This document shows positions 28,289 to 36,450 of a DNA stretch of 64,000 nucleotides, in pieces (positions within the stretch are counted from its first letter, which is position 1; the number at the start of each line of letters is the position of its first letter). Below the pieces are notes generated by a model that had not been told where the DNA came from, searched no databases, and was given only the letters and a program-made list of their open reading frames with translations. The stretch covers positions 62,001 through 126,000 of the forward strand of contig NZ_CABVPN010000008.1 in assembly GCF_902499115.1 (NCBI RefSeq). Direction: 5' to 3'. This stretch comes from Burkholderia diffusa (GTDB lineage Bacteria > Pseudomonadota > Gammaproteobacteria > Burkholderiales > Burkholderiaceae). Position numbers and translations under genes: made by a program.

Positions 28289-28882
28289 ATGAATCCGTTC
28301 GGCATCGTCTCTGAATCAGACACGCGGACCGCGGCGAGCAAGCCGCCTTTCATCCCGTCGTTCGGCTTCGTCGAAGTTCATGAATCCCGGCCGATCGACG
28401 CGCCGCCGTCGCGCATCATCGACGCCGTGGCCGCGCTCGACATGCGCGCCGATCCGGTCATCGATGCGCTGCTTGCCGTGCGCGAATCGCCGGCGGCCAT
28501 CGCGCGTGCGCTGGCCAACCGCCCCGCCGAAGGCGCACGCGAACGCTTCGGCTTCGATACGTTCACGCTGCTGCATCGCGACGAGACGTCGCTGTCGCTG
28601 GGGCTCATCGGACGCTTCTGGCGCCCGACGCCCGACGTGCGCACGATCGACGACGCCGAGGCCTTCGTCCGGCACGACGATCCGCGCGATGCGAAGCTGG
28701 TGCTGCGGTTCGAGGTCGTCGGACTGTCGTCCGGCACGCGCCTGCTGCGCACCGAAACCTTCGTGCACTGTCCGAGCACGCGCACGCGCCTGCTGTTTCT
28801 GCCGTACTGGCTCGCGATCCGGCTCGCGAGCGGCTGGATCCGCCGCCGCACGCTCGCGGCCGTCGAACTGGCGCTTGCCTGA
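28289..28882 (+). CDS. Hypothetical protein, SRPBCC-like fold possible
   Basis: Protein of 197 aa from the ATG at 28289. I do not recognise a named family. The order of segments (FVEVHESRPIDAPPSRIIDA, then FTLLHRDETSLSLGLIGRFW, RFEVVGLSSGTRLLRTETFV, and a C-terminal amphipathic stretch YWLAIRLASGWIRRRTL) resembles START/SRPBCC ligand-binding proteins, in which a long C-terminal helix closes the cavity. There is no signal peptide. It is a single gene between a terminator and a LysR gene. Confidence 0.65.
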   Translation: MNPFGIVSESDTRTAASKPPFIPSFGFVEVHESRPIDAPPSRIIDAVAALDMRADPVIDALLAVRESPAAIARALANRPAEGARERFGFDTFTLLHRDETSLSLGLIGRFWRPTPDVRTIDDAEAFVRHDDPRDAKLVLRFEVVGLSSGTRLLRTETFVHCPSTRTRLLFLPYWLAIRLASGWIRRRTLAAVELALA

Positions 28883-29119
28883 CACACCCGGCCGCCACGA
28901 TATCTTCACGCGGTGCGTCGTAGCGCGGCGCATCGCGACGACGTCACGCCCCGCATGCACCATCATCTGCAATCCTGATCGGTTCGCCGTCGATCTCGAC
29001 GAAGAAATGCCGTAGCGTGCCCCGCGGTTTTTGTTTCGCCCGGCGTTCGCCGCCGCGGCGCGCTACCCTATCGATCTTCGCGCCGGCGCCCCGGCCCGCC
29101 GCCAGATCCGAACCGATCG

Positions 29120-30040
29120 ATGACCCGCATCCGAAACCACCTGAACATCGCGCAACTCCAGGCGTTCGTCTCCGCCGCGCACCTCAAGAGCCTGCGCGCC
29201 GCCGCGCGCGAACTCGGCGTCACGCAGCCCGCGATCACGCACACGATCCGCGAACTCGAGTCGGCGCTGAACGCGGAGTTGCTCGCGCGCAGCGTGCGCG
29301 GCGTCGAGCTGACCGCGTGCGGCCATGCGCTGCTGCCGCGCGCCGAACAGCTGCTCGGCGACATGCGCCGCACCGTCGAGGCCGTCGAGCAGGTGAAAGG
29401 CGAGATGTCCGGACGTGTCGCGGTCGGCACGATGCCGTCGATCGCGCTGACCGCGCTGCCGCGCGCGGTCACCGCATTCCGCCAGTCGATGCCGAACGTG
29501 AGCCTGCATCTGGTGGAATTGACGGTGCCGGATGCGCTCGCGCAATTGCGCAACGGCACGCTCGACATCGCTGCGATGCACCATGTGCCCGCGCTCGACC
29601 GCGATTTCACGCAGGTGCCGCTGCTGTCGACCGAGTTCACCGTCGTGATGCGCGAAGGCCACCCGCTCGCGCACGCGCGCCGGTTAGAGGAACTGCTCGA
29701 CGCCGAATGGATCGTCACGGTCGGGGCCGAGCAATTCCCGCACAGCGTGATGGTCGGCATGTTCGAGGCGCGCGGGCTGCCGCTGCCGAAGCGCCTGCTG
29801 CGCTCGCCCATGTCGTTCGCGGTGACGCTCGGGCTCGTGGCGCGCTCCGACGTGATCGGCTGCTTCACGCGCCCGCTGGCCGCGATGGTGGCGCCGCTCG
29901 GAATTCGTACGGCCGACCTCGACGAAAGCATGCCGCGCTTCGACCTGTCGATCATCGCGCGCCGCGACCTGCTGCCGACGCCGGCCGTATCGCAATTCGT
30001 CACCTGCCTGCAGCGCGCGGTCAACGAAACGCTCGGTTGA
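29120..30040 (+). CDS. LysR-family transcriptional regulator
   Basis: LysR protein of 306 aa. The HTH is LNIAQLQAFVSAAHLKSLRA, ARELGVTQPAITHTIREL at residues 8-60, followed by the effector domain with GRVAVGTMPSIALTALPRAV. The sequence recalls the TsaR/AbgR-like branch that senses aromatic acids. It lies about 225 bp upstream of the substrate-binding protein gene in the same direction; a regulatory link is possible but unproven. Confidence 0.86.
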   Translation: MTRIRNHLNIAQLQAFVSAAHLKSLRAAARELGVTQPAITHTIRELESALNAELLARSVRGVELTACGHALLPRAEQLLGDMRRTVEAVEQVKGEMSGRVAVGTMPSIALTALPRAVTAFRQSMPNVSLHLVELTVPDALAQLRNGTLDIAAMHHVPALDRDFTQVPLLSTEFTVVMREGHPLAHARRLEELLDAEWIVTVGAEQFPHSVMVGMFEARGLPLPKRLLRSPMSFAVTLGLVARSDVIGCFTRPLAAMVAPLGIRTADLDESMPRFDLSIIARRDLLPTPAVSQFVTCLQRAVNETLG

Positions 30041-30265
30041 ATCGTTCCTACGTCTGAAACGGTCGTGCGCCGCGCGCATGGCCGTCGGGTCCGGTATCGG
30101 GGCATGTCCTAGGCGCCCTGCCGGTATTTTGTCTTGATAATCTTGCGCACGTCGCGCGCCCGCATCGGGCAGCGAAACGGACAGCTCGACGCGAAGCCGC
30201 GCCGGGCCGAAGGCTTACGGCGCGGCACAACCGCGCACCCATCGAACAAAACGAGGAGTCACCGA

Positions 30266-31048
30266 GTGAAAAAGATTCTTGCGGCTGTGACCGTAGCCCT
30301 GCTCGCCGTATCGGCCGGCACTGCATACGCGAAGGACTGGACGACCGTGCGCTTCGGCGTCGACGCAAGCTACCCGCCTTTCGAATCGAAAGGCGCTGAC
30401 GGCAAGGTGGTCGGGTTCGACGTCGACCTCGGCAACGAAATCTGCCGCCGCATGAACGCGAAGTGCGTGTGGATCGAAAACGACTTCGACGGGATGATCC
30501 CGGCGCTGAAGGCACGCAAGTTCGACGGCGTCCTGTCGTCGATGTCGATGACGCCGGCGCGCCAGGAACAGATCGCGTTCTCGTCGAAGCTGTTCAACAC
30601 GCCGACGCGCCTCGTCGCGAAGAAGGGTGCCGGCCTGATGCCGACGGCCGAATCGCTGAAGGGCAAGTCGGTCGGCGTCGAGCAGGGCACGATCCAGGAA
30701 ACCTACGCGAAGACGTACTGGGCCCCGAAGGGCGTGAACGTCGTGCCTTACCAGAACCAGGACCAGGTCTACGCCGACCTGATCTCCGGCCGTCTGGACG
30801 GCGCGCTGCAGGACGCGGTGCAGGCTGAAATCGGCTTCCTGAAGACGCCGCGCGGCGCGAGCTTCGATTTCGCCGGCAAGGACATCGACGATCCGAAGAC
30901 GCTCGGCAACGGCGCCGGCATCGGCCTGCGCAAGGAAGACACCGACCTGAAGGCGAAGATCGACGGCGCGATCGCCGGCATGCGCAAGGACGGCACGTAC
31001 GACAAGATCGCGAAGAAGTACTTCGATTTCGACGTGTACGGCAAGTAA
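30266..31048 (+). CDS. Amino-acid ABC transporter substrate-binding protein (HisJ/ArgT-like)
   Basis: Periplasmic binding protein of 260 aa. It starts at the GTG at 30266, 8 nt after GAGGAG, and has a signal peptide (KKILAAVTVALLAVSAGTAYA). The mature protein follows the cationic amino-acid family: VRFGVDASYPPFESKGADGK, VGFDVDLGNEICRRMNAKC, DFDGMIPALKARKFDGVLSS and SLKGKSVGVEQGTIQETYA. It probably binds lysine/arginine/ornithine or histidine. No permease or ATPase gene is adjacent, so it must share a transporter encoded elsewhere. A strong terminator follows. Confidence 0.9.
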   Translation: MKKILAAVTVALLAVSAGTAYAKDWTTVRFGVDASYPPFESKGADGKVVGFDVDLGNEICRRMNAKCVWIENDFDGMIPALKARKFDGVLSSMSMTPARQEQIAFSSKLFNTPTRLVAKKGAGLMPTAESLKGKSVGVEQGTIQETYAKTYWAPKGVNVVPYQNQDQVYADLISGRLDGALQDAVQAEIGFLKTPRGASFDFAGKDIDDPKTLGNGAGIGLRKEDTDLKAKIDGAIAGMRKDGTYDKIAKKYFDFDVYGK

Positions 31049-31080
31049 CACCGCGCAACGCGCGCTTCGCATCCGCGCAG

Positions 31081-31109
31081 ACGGGCTCCGCAAGGAGCCC
31101 GTTTTTTTT
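31081..31109 (+). terminator. Rho-independent terminator after the HisJ-like gene
   Basis: ACGGGCTCC/GGAGCCCGT (31081-31089/31094-31102) with a GCAA tetraloop and a run of eight T. Confidence 0.92.
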
Positions 31110-31306
31110 GCCCGCGCGCGACGAAAGACTGCGGGGCACGCATGAACGACCGGCCGCGGCACCGTTATTTTTTACGCAACAACCCGATGATTCGTAAAGG
31201 AAATCGACTTGCCCGGCGCGCGGTTTGATAGGTTCGCGCAAGGCAACGTACAATCGATCTTCCACGCATACCGGATCACTCGCGGCTGCGCCGCCCTCCC
31301 CTCATC

Positions 31307-32422
31307 ATGCAAACGCAGACCCATCCGCTGATTTCCCCCGCCGTCGGCACCGAACGCCAGATCACGAGCTTCCACTACGGCCCGCGCGGCCAGAAGAAGG
31401 TCTACATCCAGTCGTCGCTGCACGCGGACGAACTGCCCGGCATGCTGGTCGCCGCGCTGCTGCGCCGCAAGATCGCCGCGCTCGAGACGGCCGGCAAGCT
31501 GCGCGGCGAGGTGATCATCGTCCCGGTGCCGAACCCGATCGGCCTGTCGCAGCATGTGTTCGGCGATCACCTCGGCCGCTTCGAGCTCGGCTCGATGCAG
31601 AACTTCAACCGCAATTTCTACGATCTCGCGGCGCTCGTGCTGCCGCGCATCGAAGGCCGCCTGACGAACGACGCGCAGCGCAACCTCGCCGCGGTACGCG
31701 CCGCGATGCGCGAGGCGCTGGACGAACAGAAGCCGCGCACCGAGCTCGAATCGCAGCGCCTCGCACTGCAGAAACTGTCGTTCGACGCCGACATCGTGCT
31801 CGACCTGCATTGCGACAGCGACGCGGTGATGCACCTGTATACGAACCCCGATCTTTGGGAAGACGTCGAGCCGCTGTCGCGCTATCTGGACGCGCAGGCG
31901 TCGCTGCTCGCGCTGAATTCGGTCGGCAATCCGTTCGACGAGATCCACAGCTTCTGCTGGTCGGATCTGCGCAACCGCTTCGGCGATCGCTTCCCGATCC
32001 CGAACGGCGCGATCTCCGTCACGGTCGAACTGCGCAGCGAGCGCGACGTGTCGTACGAACTCGCGGAGAAGGACGCGCAAGCGATCGTCGAATACCTGAC
32101 CGAGCGCGGCGTCATCGACGGCACGCCGGCGCCGCTGCCGCCGCTCGCGCATCCGGCCACGCCGCTCGCGGGCACCGATCCGCTCGTCGCGCCGGTGTCG
32201 GGCGTGATCGTGTTCCGCACGCCGGTCGGCGCGTGGATCGAGGCCGGCCAGGACGTGGCAGACATCGTCGATCCGCTGACCGATCGCGTGATCACGCTGA
32301 AGAGCAGCGTGTCGGGCGTGCTGTACGCGCGCCAGATCGTGCGCTTCGCGACCGCCGGGATGGAAGTCGCGCGGATCGCCGGCGCGACGCCGATCCGCAC
32401 CGGGTCGCTGCTGTCGGCCTGA
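31307..32422 (+). CDS. Succinylglutamate desuccinylase/aspartoacylase family zinc hydrolase
   Basis: M14-like zinc deacylase of 371 aa. The zinc ligands are visible as H and E in SSLHADELPGM (about residues 38-48) and the histidine of DLHCDSDAV (about 165-173). The substrate region includes NPIGLSQHVFGDHLGRFELG. The C-terminal 90 residues (PLVAPVSGVIVFRTPVG) form a biotinyl-like beta domain as in this family. Members remove acyl groups from amino acids or related amides. It probably acts in amino-acid or N-acyl compound catabolism; substrate not assignable. Confidence 0.85.
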   Translation: MQTQTHPLISPAVGTERQITSFHYGPRGQKKVYIQSSLHADELPGMLVAALLRRKIAALETAGKLRGEVIIVPVPNPIGLSQHVFGDHLGRFELGSMQNFNRNFYDLAALVLPRIEGRLTNDAQRNLAAVRAAMREALDEQKPRTELESQRLALQKLSFDADIVLDLHCDSDAVMHLYTNPDLWEDVEPLSRYLDAQASLLALNSVGNPFDEIHSFCWSDLRNRFGDRFPIPNGAISVTVELRSERDVSYELAEKDAQAIVEYLTERGVIDGTPAPLPPLAHPATPLAGTDPLVAPVSGVIVFRTPVGAWIEAGQDVADIVDPLTDRVITLKSSVSGVLYARQIVRFATAGMEVARIAGATPIRTGSLLSA

Positions 32423-32487
32423 GCCCCTGAACCCCTGCGCCGCCTGAGTAGCGGCCGGCCCGCGCGCCGCAGCACGGCGCGCCAACG

Positions 32488-32519
32488 AAATCGCCCGCTT
32501 GCGCGGGCGATTTGCTTTT
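32488..32519. terminator. Bidirectional terminator between the zinc hydrolase gene and metQ
   Basis: AAATCGCCCGC/GCGGGCGATTT (32488-32498/32503-32513) with a 4-nt loop, followed by GCTTTT on the plus strand and flanked by A-rich sequence that serves the minus strand. Confidence 0.85.
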
Positions 32520-32564
32520 CGGTCTGGCGCGATGCCCGCGACGCGGGCTGGCCACGGCCGACGT

Positions 32565-33371
32565 TCAGAACGCCGGCACGATCGCACCGCCGAACTTCTG
32601 GTCGATGAACTTGCGCACGTCGTCCGATTCATAGGCCGCGACGAGTTTCTTCACCCACGGCTTGTCCTTGTCCTGCGCGCGCACCGCGATCAGGTTCGCA
32701 TACGGCCCGCGCAGATCCTCGATCGCGATCGCATCCTTCACCGGCGTGAGCCCGGCCTTCACCGCGTAGTCGGTGTTGATCGACGCGGCGTCGAGGTCGG
32801 GCAGCGCGCGCGGCAACTGCGCGGCGTCGAGCTCGACGATCCTGATCTTCTTCGGATTCTCGGCGACGTCGAGCGGCGTCGCGTTCACGCCGTTCGTGCC
32901 GGCGCCCGCCTTCAGCTTGATCACGCCGTATTTCTGCAGCAGCAGCAGCGCGCGGTTGCCGTTCGACGGATCGTTCTGGATCCCGACCTTCGCGCCCACC
33001 GGCAAGTCCTTGAGCGACTTGAGCTTCTTCGAATAGAAGCCCATCGGCGCCGTGTAGGTCAGCCCGACGTTGACGATCCTGTAGCCGCGCTGCTTGATCT
33101 GGCTGTCGAGAAACGGCTGGTGCTGGAAACCGTTCGCATCGAGGTCGCCCGCGTCGAGCGCCGCGTTCGGCTGCACGTAGTCGTTGAATTCGATGACCTT
33201 GATCGCGAGGCCTTCGCGTGCTGCGACTTTCGTCACCTCGGTCCAGATCTGTGCGTCGGGGCCGCTCATCGTGCCGATCTTCAGCGTCTGGGAGTCGGCG
33301 TGCGCGCCGGGCGCGGCAAAGGCCAGCGCCGCGGCAAGCGCGCCGAGGCCGGTCAGGATCGAACGTCGCAT
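32565..33371 (-). CDS. MetQ/NlpA-family ABC transporter substrate-binding protein
   Basis: Periplasmic binding protein of about 268 aa from the ATG at 33371 (GAGGA ribosome site), with a signal peptide (ILTGLGALAAALAFAAPGAHA). There is no lipobox cysteine, so it is soluble rather than a lipoprotein. Core features are TLKIGTMSGPDAQIWTEVTK, EFNDYVQPNAALDAGDLDAN, VGAKVGIQNDPSNGNRAL and SINTDYAVKAGLTPVKDAI. The family binds D/L-methionine or related ligands. The metN and metI genes are absent from the window, so it is an orphan component or a paralogue. Confidence 0.88.
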   Translation of the reverse strand: MRRSILTGLGALAAALAFAAPGAHADSQTLKIGTMSGPDAQIWTEVTKVAAREGLAIKVIEFNDYVQPNAALDAGDLDANGFQHQPFLDSQIKQRGYRIVNVGLTYTAPMGFYSKKLKSLKDLPVGAKVGIQNDPSNGNRALLLLQKYGVIKLKAGAGTNGVNATPLDVAENPKKIRIVELDAAQLPRALPDLDAASINTDYAVKAGLTPVKDAIAIEDLRGPYANLIAVRAQDKDKPWVKKLVAAYESDDVRKFIDQKFGGAIVPAF

Positions 33372-33678
33372 GGTGTCCTCTTGTCCCGTGTCGTTGTTGA
33401 AGCGCGCATCGTGGCACGGGGCCGGAACGGCACCAACCAAGCTTATTTCATGTACATATTCCGGATCCCGATCGAATCTCAGGCGGAATCGGTATAACTC
33501 CGTGCTGTACAACCGGGCAGAATCCAGTGTCGCTTCGGCACCACAGATTCGTCATATGACAAAGCCTGTCACATTCATTACGTGGCCCGCCGATAAAGTT
33601 GCGACCGGTCCGTGAAAGCGCCCATAGAGAGCGCCGGAACCGCAACTGGACACGCCATTTACTCGCTCGGAGAATCCT
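33372..33678. other. Divergent promoter region between the MetQ-like gene and the porin gene
   Basis: About 307 bp without a gene. It carries both divergent promoters and is AT-richer at 33440-33580. I cannot define specific operators or a methionine-responsive riboswitch. Confidence 0.5.
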
Positions 33679-34839
33679 TTGAACAAGAAACTGTTGACCA
33701 TCGCCATCCTCGCAGCAACGGCTGGCGCGGCACACGCACAAAGCAGCGTGACCCTGTATGGCGTCATCGATGCCGGTATCAGCTACGTGAACCACAGCAA
33801 GACCGCGAACGGCGGCAGCGGCAAGCTGTTCAAGTACGACGACGGCGTGGCCCAGGGCAGCCGTTGGGGCCTGCGCGGCACCGAAGACCTCGGTGGCGGC
33901 CTGAAGGCAATCTTCGTGCTCGAAAACGGCTTCAACAGCGGCAACGGCACGATCGGCCAGGGTGGCGCGATCTTCGGCCGTCAAGCCTATGTCGGCCTGA
34001 GCCAGTCGCAATACGGCACGGTCACGTTCGGCCGCCAGTACTCGTTCTCGACCGACATCCTCGGTTCGAACTACTCGACGGGCGGCAACACGGTCGCGGG
34101 TAACTACGCGTACCACGTGAACGACATCGACCAGCTCACGTCGAGCCGCATCAACAACTCGGTGAAGTTCCAGAGCGCGAACTACGCCGGCTTCACGTTC
34201 GGCGCGTTGTACGGCTTCTCGAACTCGACCGACTTCGCCGGCGCCCCGTCGACGACGACGGGCACCACGACGACGGCCGGTTCGTCGCGCGCATACAGCT
34301 TCGGCCTGAACTACGCGAACGGCCCGTTCGCACTCGGCGCCGCATACACGGACATCCGCTTCCCGAGCCAGTCGACGCCGGCATTCTCGACGTCGATCGC
34401 GAACATCGCGCTGACGAACATCCGCGACCTGCGCACGTACGGCGTCGGCGGCCGCTACATCTTCGGCCCGGCAACGGCATGGCTGCTCTGGACGCGCACG
34501 CAGTTCACCCCGATCGCGGCTGGCGCATCGGGCACGTTCTACAACGCGTATGAAGCAGGCGTGAAGTACGCGATCACGCCGGCCCTGTCGGCAGCAGCGG
34601 GCTACACGTACACGAACGCAACGCAAAGCGGCAACTCGGCGCACTGGAACCAGGGCAACCTGGGCCTCGACTACGCGCTCAGCAAGCGTACCGACGTGTA
34701 CGGCCTGGTTGTCTACCAGAAGGCGTCGGGCAACGGCGTGCAAGCGCAGATCGGTTCGAGCACGAGCTACTTCAGCACGTCGGGCAACGGTTCGTCGAAC
34801 CAGCTGGCCGCTCGCGTCGGTATCCGTCACAAGTTCTAA
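33679..34839 (+). CDS. Gram-negative trimeric porin (OmpC-like)
   Basis: Outer-membrane general porin of 386 aa. The signal peptide (NKKLLTIAILAATAGAAHAQ) ends before SSVTLYGVIDAGISYVNHS, the standard N-terminus of Burkholderia porins. Repeated beta-strand patterns, GLRGTEDLGGGLKAIFVLEN, the constriction-loop region with RQAYVGLSQSQYGTVTFGRQ and the terminal RVGIRHKF with C-terminal phenylalanine support it. The start codon is a TTG at 33679, 6 nt after GGAG. A strong terminator follows. It is codon-biased and probably highly expressed. Confidence 0.94.
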   Translation: MNKKLLTIAILAATAGAAHAQSSVTLYGVIDAGISYVNHSKTANGGSGKLFKYDDGVAQGSRWGLRGTEDLGGGLKAIFVLENGFNSGNGTIGQGGAIFGRQAYVGLSQSQYGTVTFGRQYSFSTDILGSNYSTGGNTVAGNYAYHVNDIDQLTSSRINNSVKFQSANYAGFTFGALYGFSNSTDFAGAPSTTTGTTTTAGSSRAYSFGLNYANGPFALGAAYTDIRFPSQSTPAFSTSIANIALTNIRDLRTYGVGGRYIFGPATAWLLWTRTQFTPIAAGASGTFYNAYEAGVKYAITPALSAAAGYTYTNATQSGNSAHWNQGNLGLDYALSKRTDVYGLVVYQKASGNGVQAQIGSSTSYFSTSGNGSSNQLAARVGIRHKF

Positions 34840-34885
34840 AGCATCCGCTTAACTGTCCGCTCATTTCGCGGACGACGACGGCAAG

Positions 34886-34916
34886 AAGCGCCCCGCTCCA
34901 CGCGGGGCGCTTTTTT
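34886..34916 (+). terminator. Rho-independent terminator of the porin gene
   Basis: AAGCGCCCCGC/GCGGGGCGCTT (34886-34896/34902-34912) with a 5-nt loop and a T-tract. Confidence 0.92.
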
Positions 34917-34929
34917 ATGGGCTTTTAAG

Positions 34930-35004
34930 TTTCGCTTAATTCTGGGCTGAGAGGATGCTCTCACCCCCCCTGTTGGCCGCCTGAGCATCGGCGGCTTTTT
35001 TTTT
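34930..35004 (+). ncRNA. Candidate small RNA downstream of the porin gene
   Basis: Right after the porin terminator there is a small hairpin TGAGAG-GATG-CTCTCA (34948-34963), then seven consecutive C (34964-34970), and then a terminator hairpin GCCGCC-TGAGCATC-GGCGGC (34976-34995) followed by nine T. No open frame fits. Two stem-loops, an exposed C-rich strand and a poly-U end are the layout of an Hfq-dependent small RNA, or of a second terminator with an upstream domain. The promoter is not clear. Confidence 0.4.
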
Positions 35005-35059
35005 GAGACCCACTACGGCACCGGCATCAACTGCCCACAAGACAGGATCGGAGCCCAAG

Positions 35060-35320
35060 ATGATCGAAGATACCGTTTTCAGCCATCTGCACGCGATTCT
35101 GACGCGCCGGCATTCGCTGCCCGTCCAGAGCTGCCGCGTGTCGGTGGAAATGCAGCGCCCGTGGGGCCGCCCGTACCGGCTCGTCGAATGGACGATGCAT
35201 CTCGACGCGCCCGCGCGACGCCAGATCGTGCCGGCCGAATCGACCGACGAAGAGATCGCCGAGGTCGTCGCGTCGCACGTGCCGGGCCGACTGTACGGCG
35301 ACGGCCGGCTGCAATTCTGA
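35060..35320 (+). CDS. Small conserved hypothetical protein
   Basis: Protein of 86 aa from the ATG at 35060 with a GGAG site 7 nt upstream. It contains no membrane segment or signal peptide. Regular spacing of hydrophobic residues (IEDTVFSHLHAILTRRHS, YRLVEWTMHLDAP, EEIAEVVASHVPGRLYG) and codon use like that of the neighbours make it a credible gene. No family is recognised. Confidence 0.62.
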   Translation: MIEDTVFSHLHAILTRRHSLPVQSCRVSVEMQRPWGRPYRLVEWTMHLDAPARRQIVPAESTDEEIAEVVASHVPGRLYGDGRLQF

Positions 35321-35443
35321 CTCCCTCCGTTACCCGCCGTTGCCCGCATCGCGGCCGGCCCGCACGCATCGTGCGGCACTCGGTCTCGTTTGACGCGGCA
35401 ACGAATTCTGCTACGCTGCGCGTTTTCGTCCACGCAACACACG

Positions 35444-35827
35444 ATGGAAAACGCATTCAACGAACGCGGCGTGATGGTCACGCGCAACGGCCTGTCGGCC
35501 ACCGGGCAGGTCTTCCCGCTGCGTGACATCCGCAACGTCGATGTCGTCAAGATCCCGAAGAATCGCCTCGTGCCGTCGCTGATCTCGCTGATCGGCGTGG
35601 CCACCGCCGTCGCAGGCGGCATCGGCGCATCGAGCGCCGCGCTGGTCGTCGGCGTGATGCTCGCCGTCGTCGGCTATCTCGCCTGGACCACGCAGGACAT
35701 CACATACCGGCTGATGGTCGAAATGCCCGACGGCAAGCGCGAAGCGCTGTCCAGCGTCGACGCCGAATTCGTCGAGCGCGTCGCGCAAGTCGTGCGCGAT
35801 GCACGGACGGCGACGGCCGCCGGCTGA
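35444..35827 (+). CDS. DUF6232-like small membrane protein
   Basis: Protein of 127 aa from the ATG at 35444. The N-terminal beta-rich segment NERGVMVTRNGLSATGQVFP is followed by two hydrophobic helices (about residues 44-80: LISLIGVATAVAGGIGASSA, LVVGVMLAVVGYLAW) and a cytoplasmic tail with YRLMVEMPDGKREALSSVDA. This layout matches the DUF6232 family of unknown function. The last part reads like a PH-type fold that follows the membrane hairpin. Confidence 0.68.
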   Translation: MENAFNERGVMVTRNGLSATGQVFPLRDIRNVDVVKIPKNRLVPSLISLIGVATAVAGGIGASSAALVVGVMLAVVGYLAWTTQDITYRLMVEMPDGKREALSSVDAEFVERVAQVVRDARTATAAG

Positions 35828-35898
35828 TTTCCGCTGCGCGCGCCGACCACCTACTATTGAATGAGCGGCACGCCGCCGCGTCGTTCGAGGAGGTCGGC

Positions 35899-36126
35899 AT
35901 GAACGCCCAATCGCTGTCCGGCATGCTGCGCGCGCAGGAACTGCTGCTCGTCTCGATGATCCGCGCGCTGCCGCCCGACACACGCAGCGTGCTCGTCGAC
36001 CTGTACGCCGAACAGCTCGCGTTCGCCGAACAGGCCGGCTTCGAAGGCCACGGCGATCGCGCGACGCACGACGCGTTCATCGCGCATGCGCGCAACCTGC
36101 TGATTCGTATCGAATCGCTGGCCTAG
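35899..36126 (+). CDS. Small conserved hypothetical protein
   Basis: Protein of 75 aa from the ATG at 35899, preceded by a near-perfect GAGGAGG ribosome site. The sequence is helical (MLRAQELLLVSMIRALPPDT, LVDLYAEQLAFAEQAGFEGH). No known family. A longer TTG start at 35857 is possible but lacks a ribosome site. Confidence 0.6.
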   Translation: MNAQSLSGMLRAQELLLVSMIRALPPDTRSVLVDLYAEQLAFAEQAGFEGHGDRATHDAFIAHARNLLIRIESLA

Positions 36127-36220
36127 GGCCGGCCCGCTTTCACCGCATGTCTCGCCGCGCGGCCCGCCCGATCCGCGCCGACGGTGCGCGTGCGCACGCG
36201 CCGCTTTTCGCCCCCTCACA

Positions 36221-36239
36221 GATAATGATTCTCATTTAC
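36221..36239. promoter_or_regulatory. Fur box candidate
   Basis: GATAATGATTCTCATTTAC matches the 19-bp Fur consensus GATAATGATAATCATTATC at 15 of 19 positions, including the whole first 9-mer. No protein-coding gene starts downstream on either strand, so it probably controls an untranslated RNA or a very short open frame. Confidence 0.65.
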
Positions 36240-36249
36240 GAGCGTGAAA

Positions 36250-36340
36250 TTATCGATTCCCCTTCAATTCTCCGTTCGCCGCCAGCCGCGCGCGAACGGG
36301 CCAGCCAGGTGAACGCGCCACCCCGCCAGCCTTCGGGCTA
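36250..36340 (+). ncRNA. Possible Fur-regulated small RNA
   Basis: Directly right of the Fur box, the sequence after an AT-rich block (GAAATTATCGATTCCCC) can form a hairpin CCGTTCGC/GCGAACGG and a short AGCC-TTCG-GGCT tetraloop hairpin around 36332-36340. No poly-T end is obvious, so the boundaries are only approximate. A RyhB/BrrF-type iron-stress RNA is an attractive but unproven reading. Confidence 0.25.
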
Positions 36341-36450
36341 GTCATCGTCAATGGGAGACCACCTGTGCATTGCTATCCGGCGACGGGCCGCCACCGGTCA
36401 TGGTGCCGGCGTAGCACGCGCGTATCGTCGCGTCCGCGCGGCAACCTCGC

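Larger units (their letters stand above)
36127..36450. other. Intergenic region with an orphan Fur box
   Basis: About 320 bp between a rightward small gene and the end of the leftward TRIC gene. It holds a Fur-box match at 36221-36239 and a stem-loop CCGTTCGC/GCGAACGG further right, with no supported open frame downstream on either strand. Confidence 0.55.
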
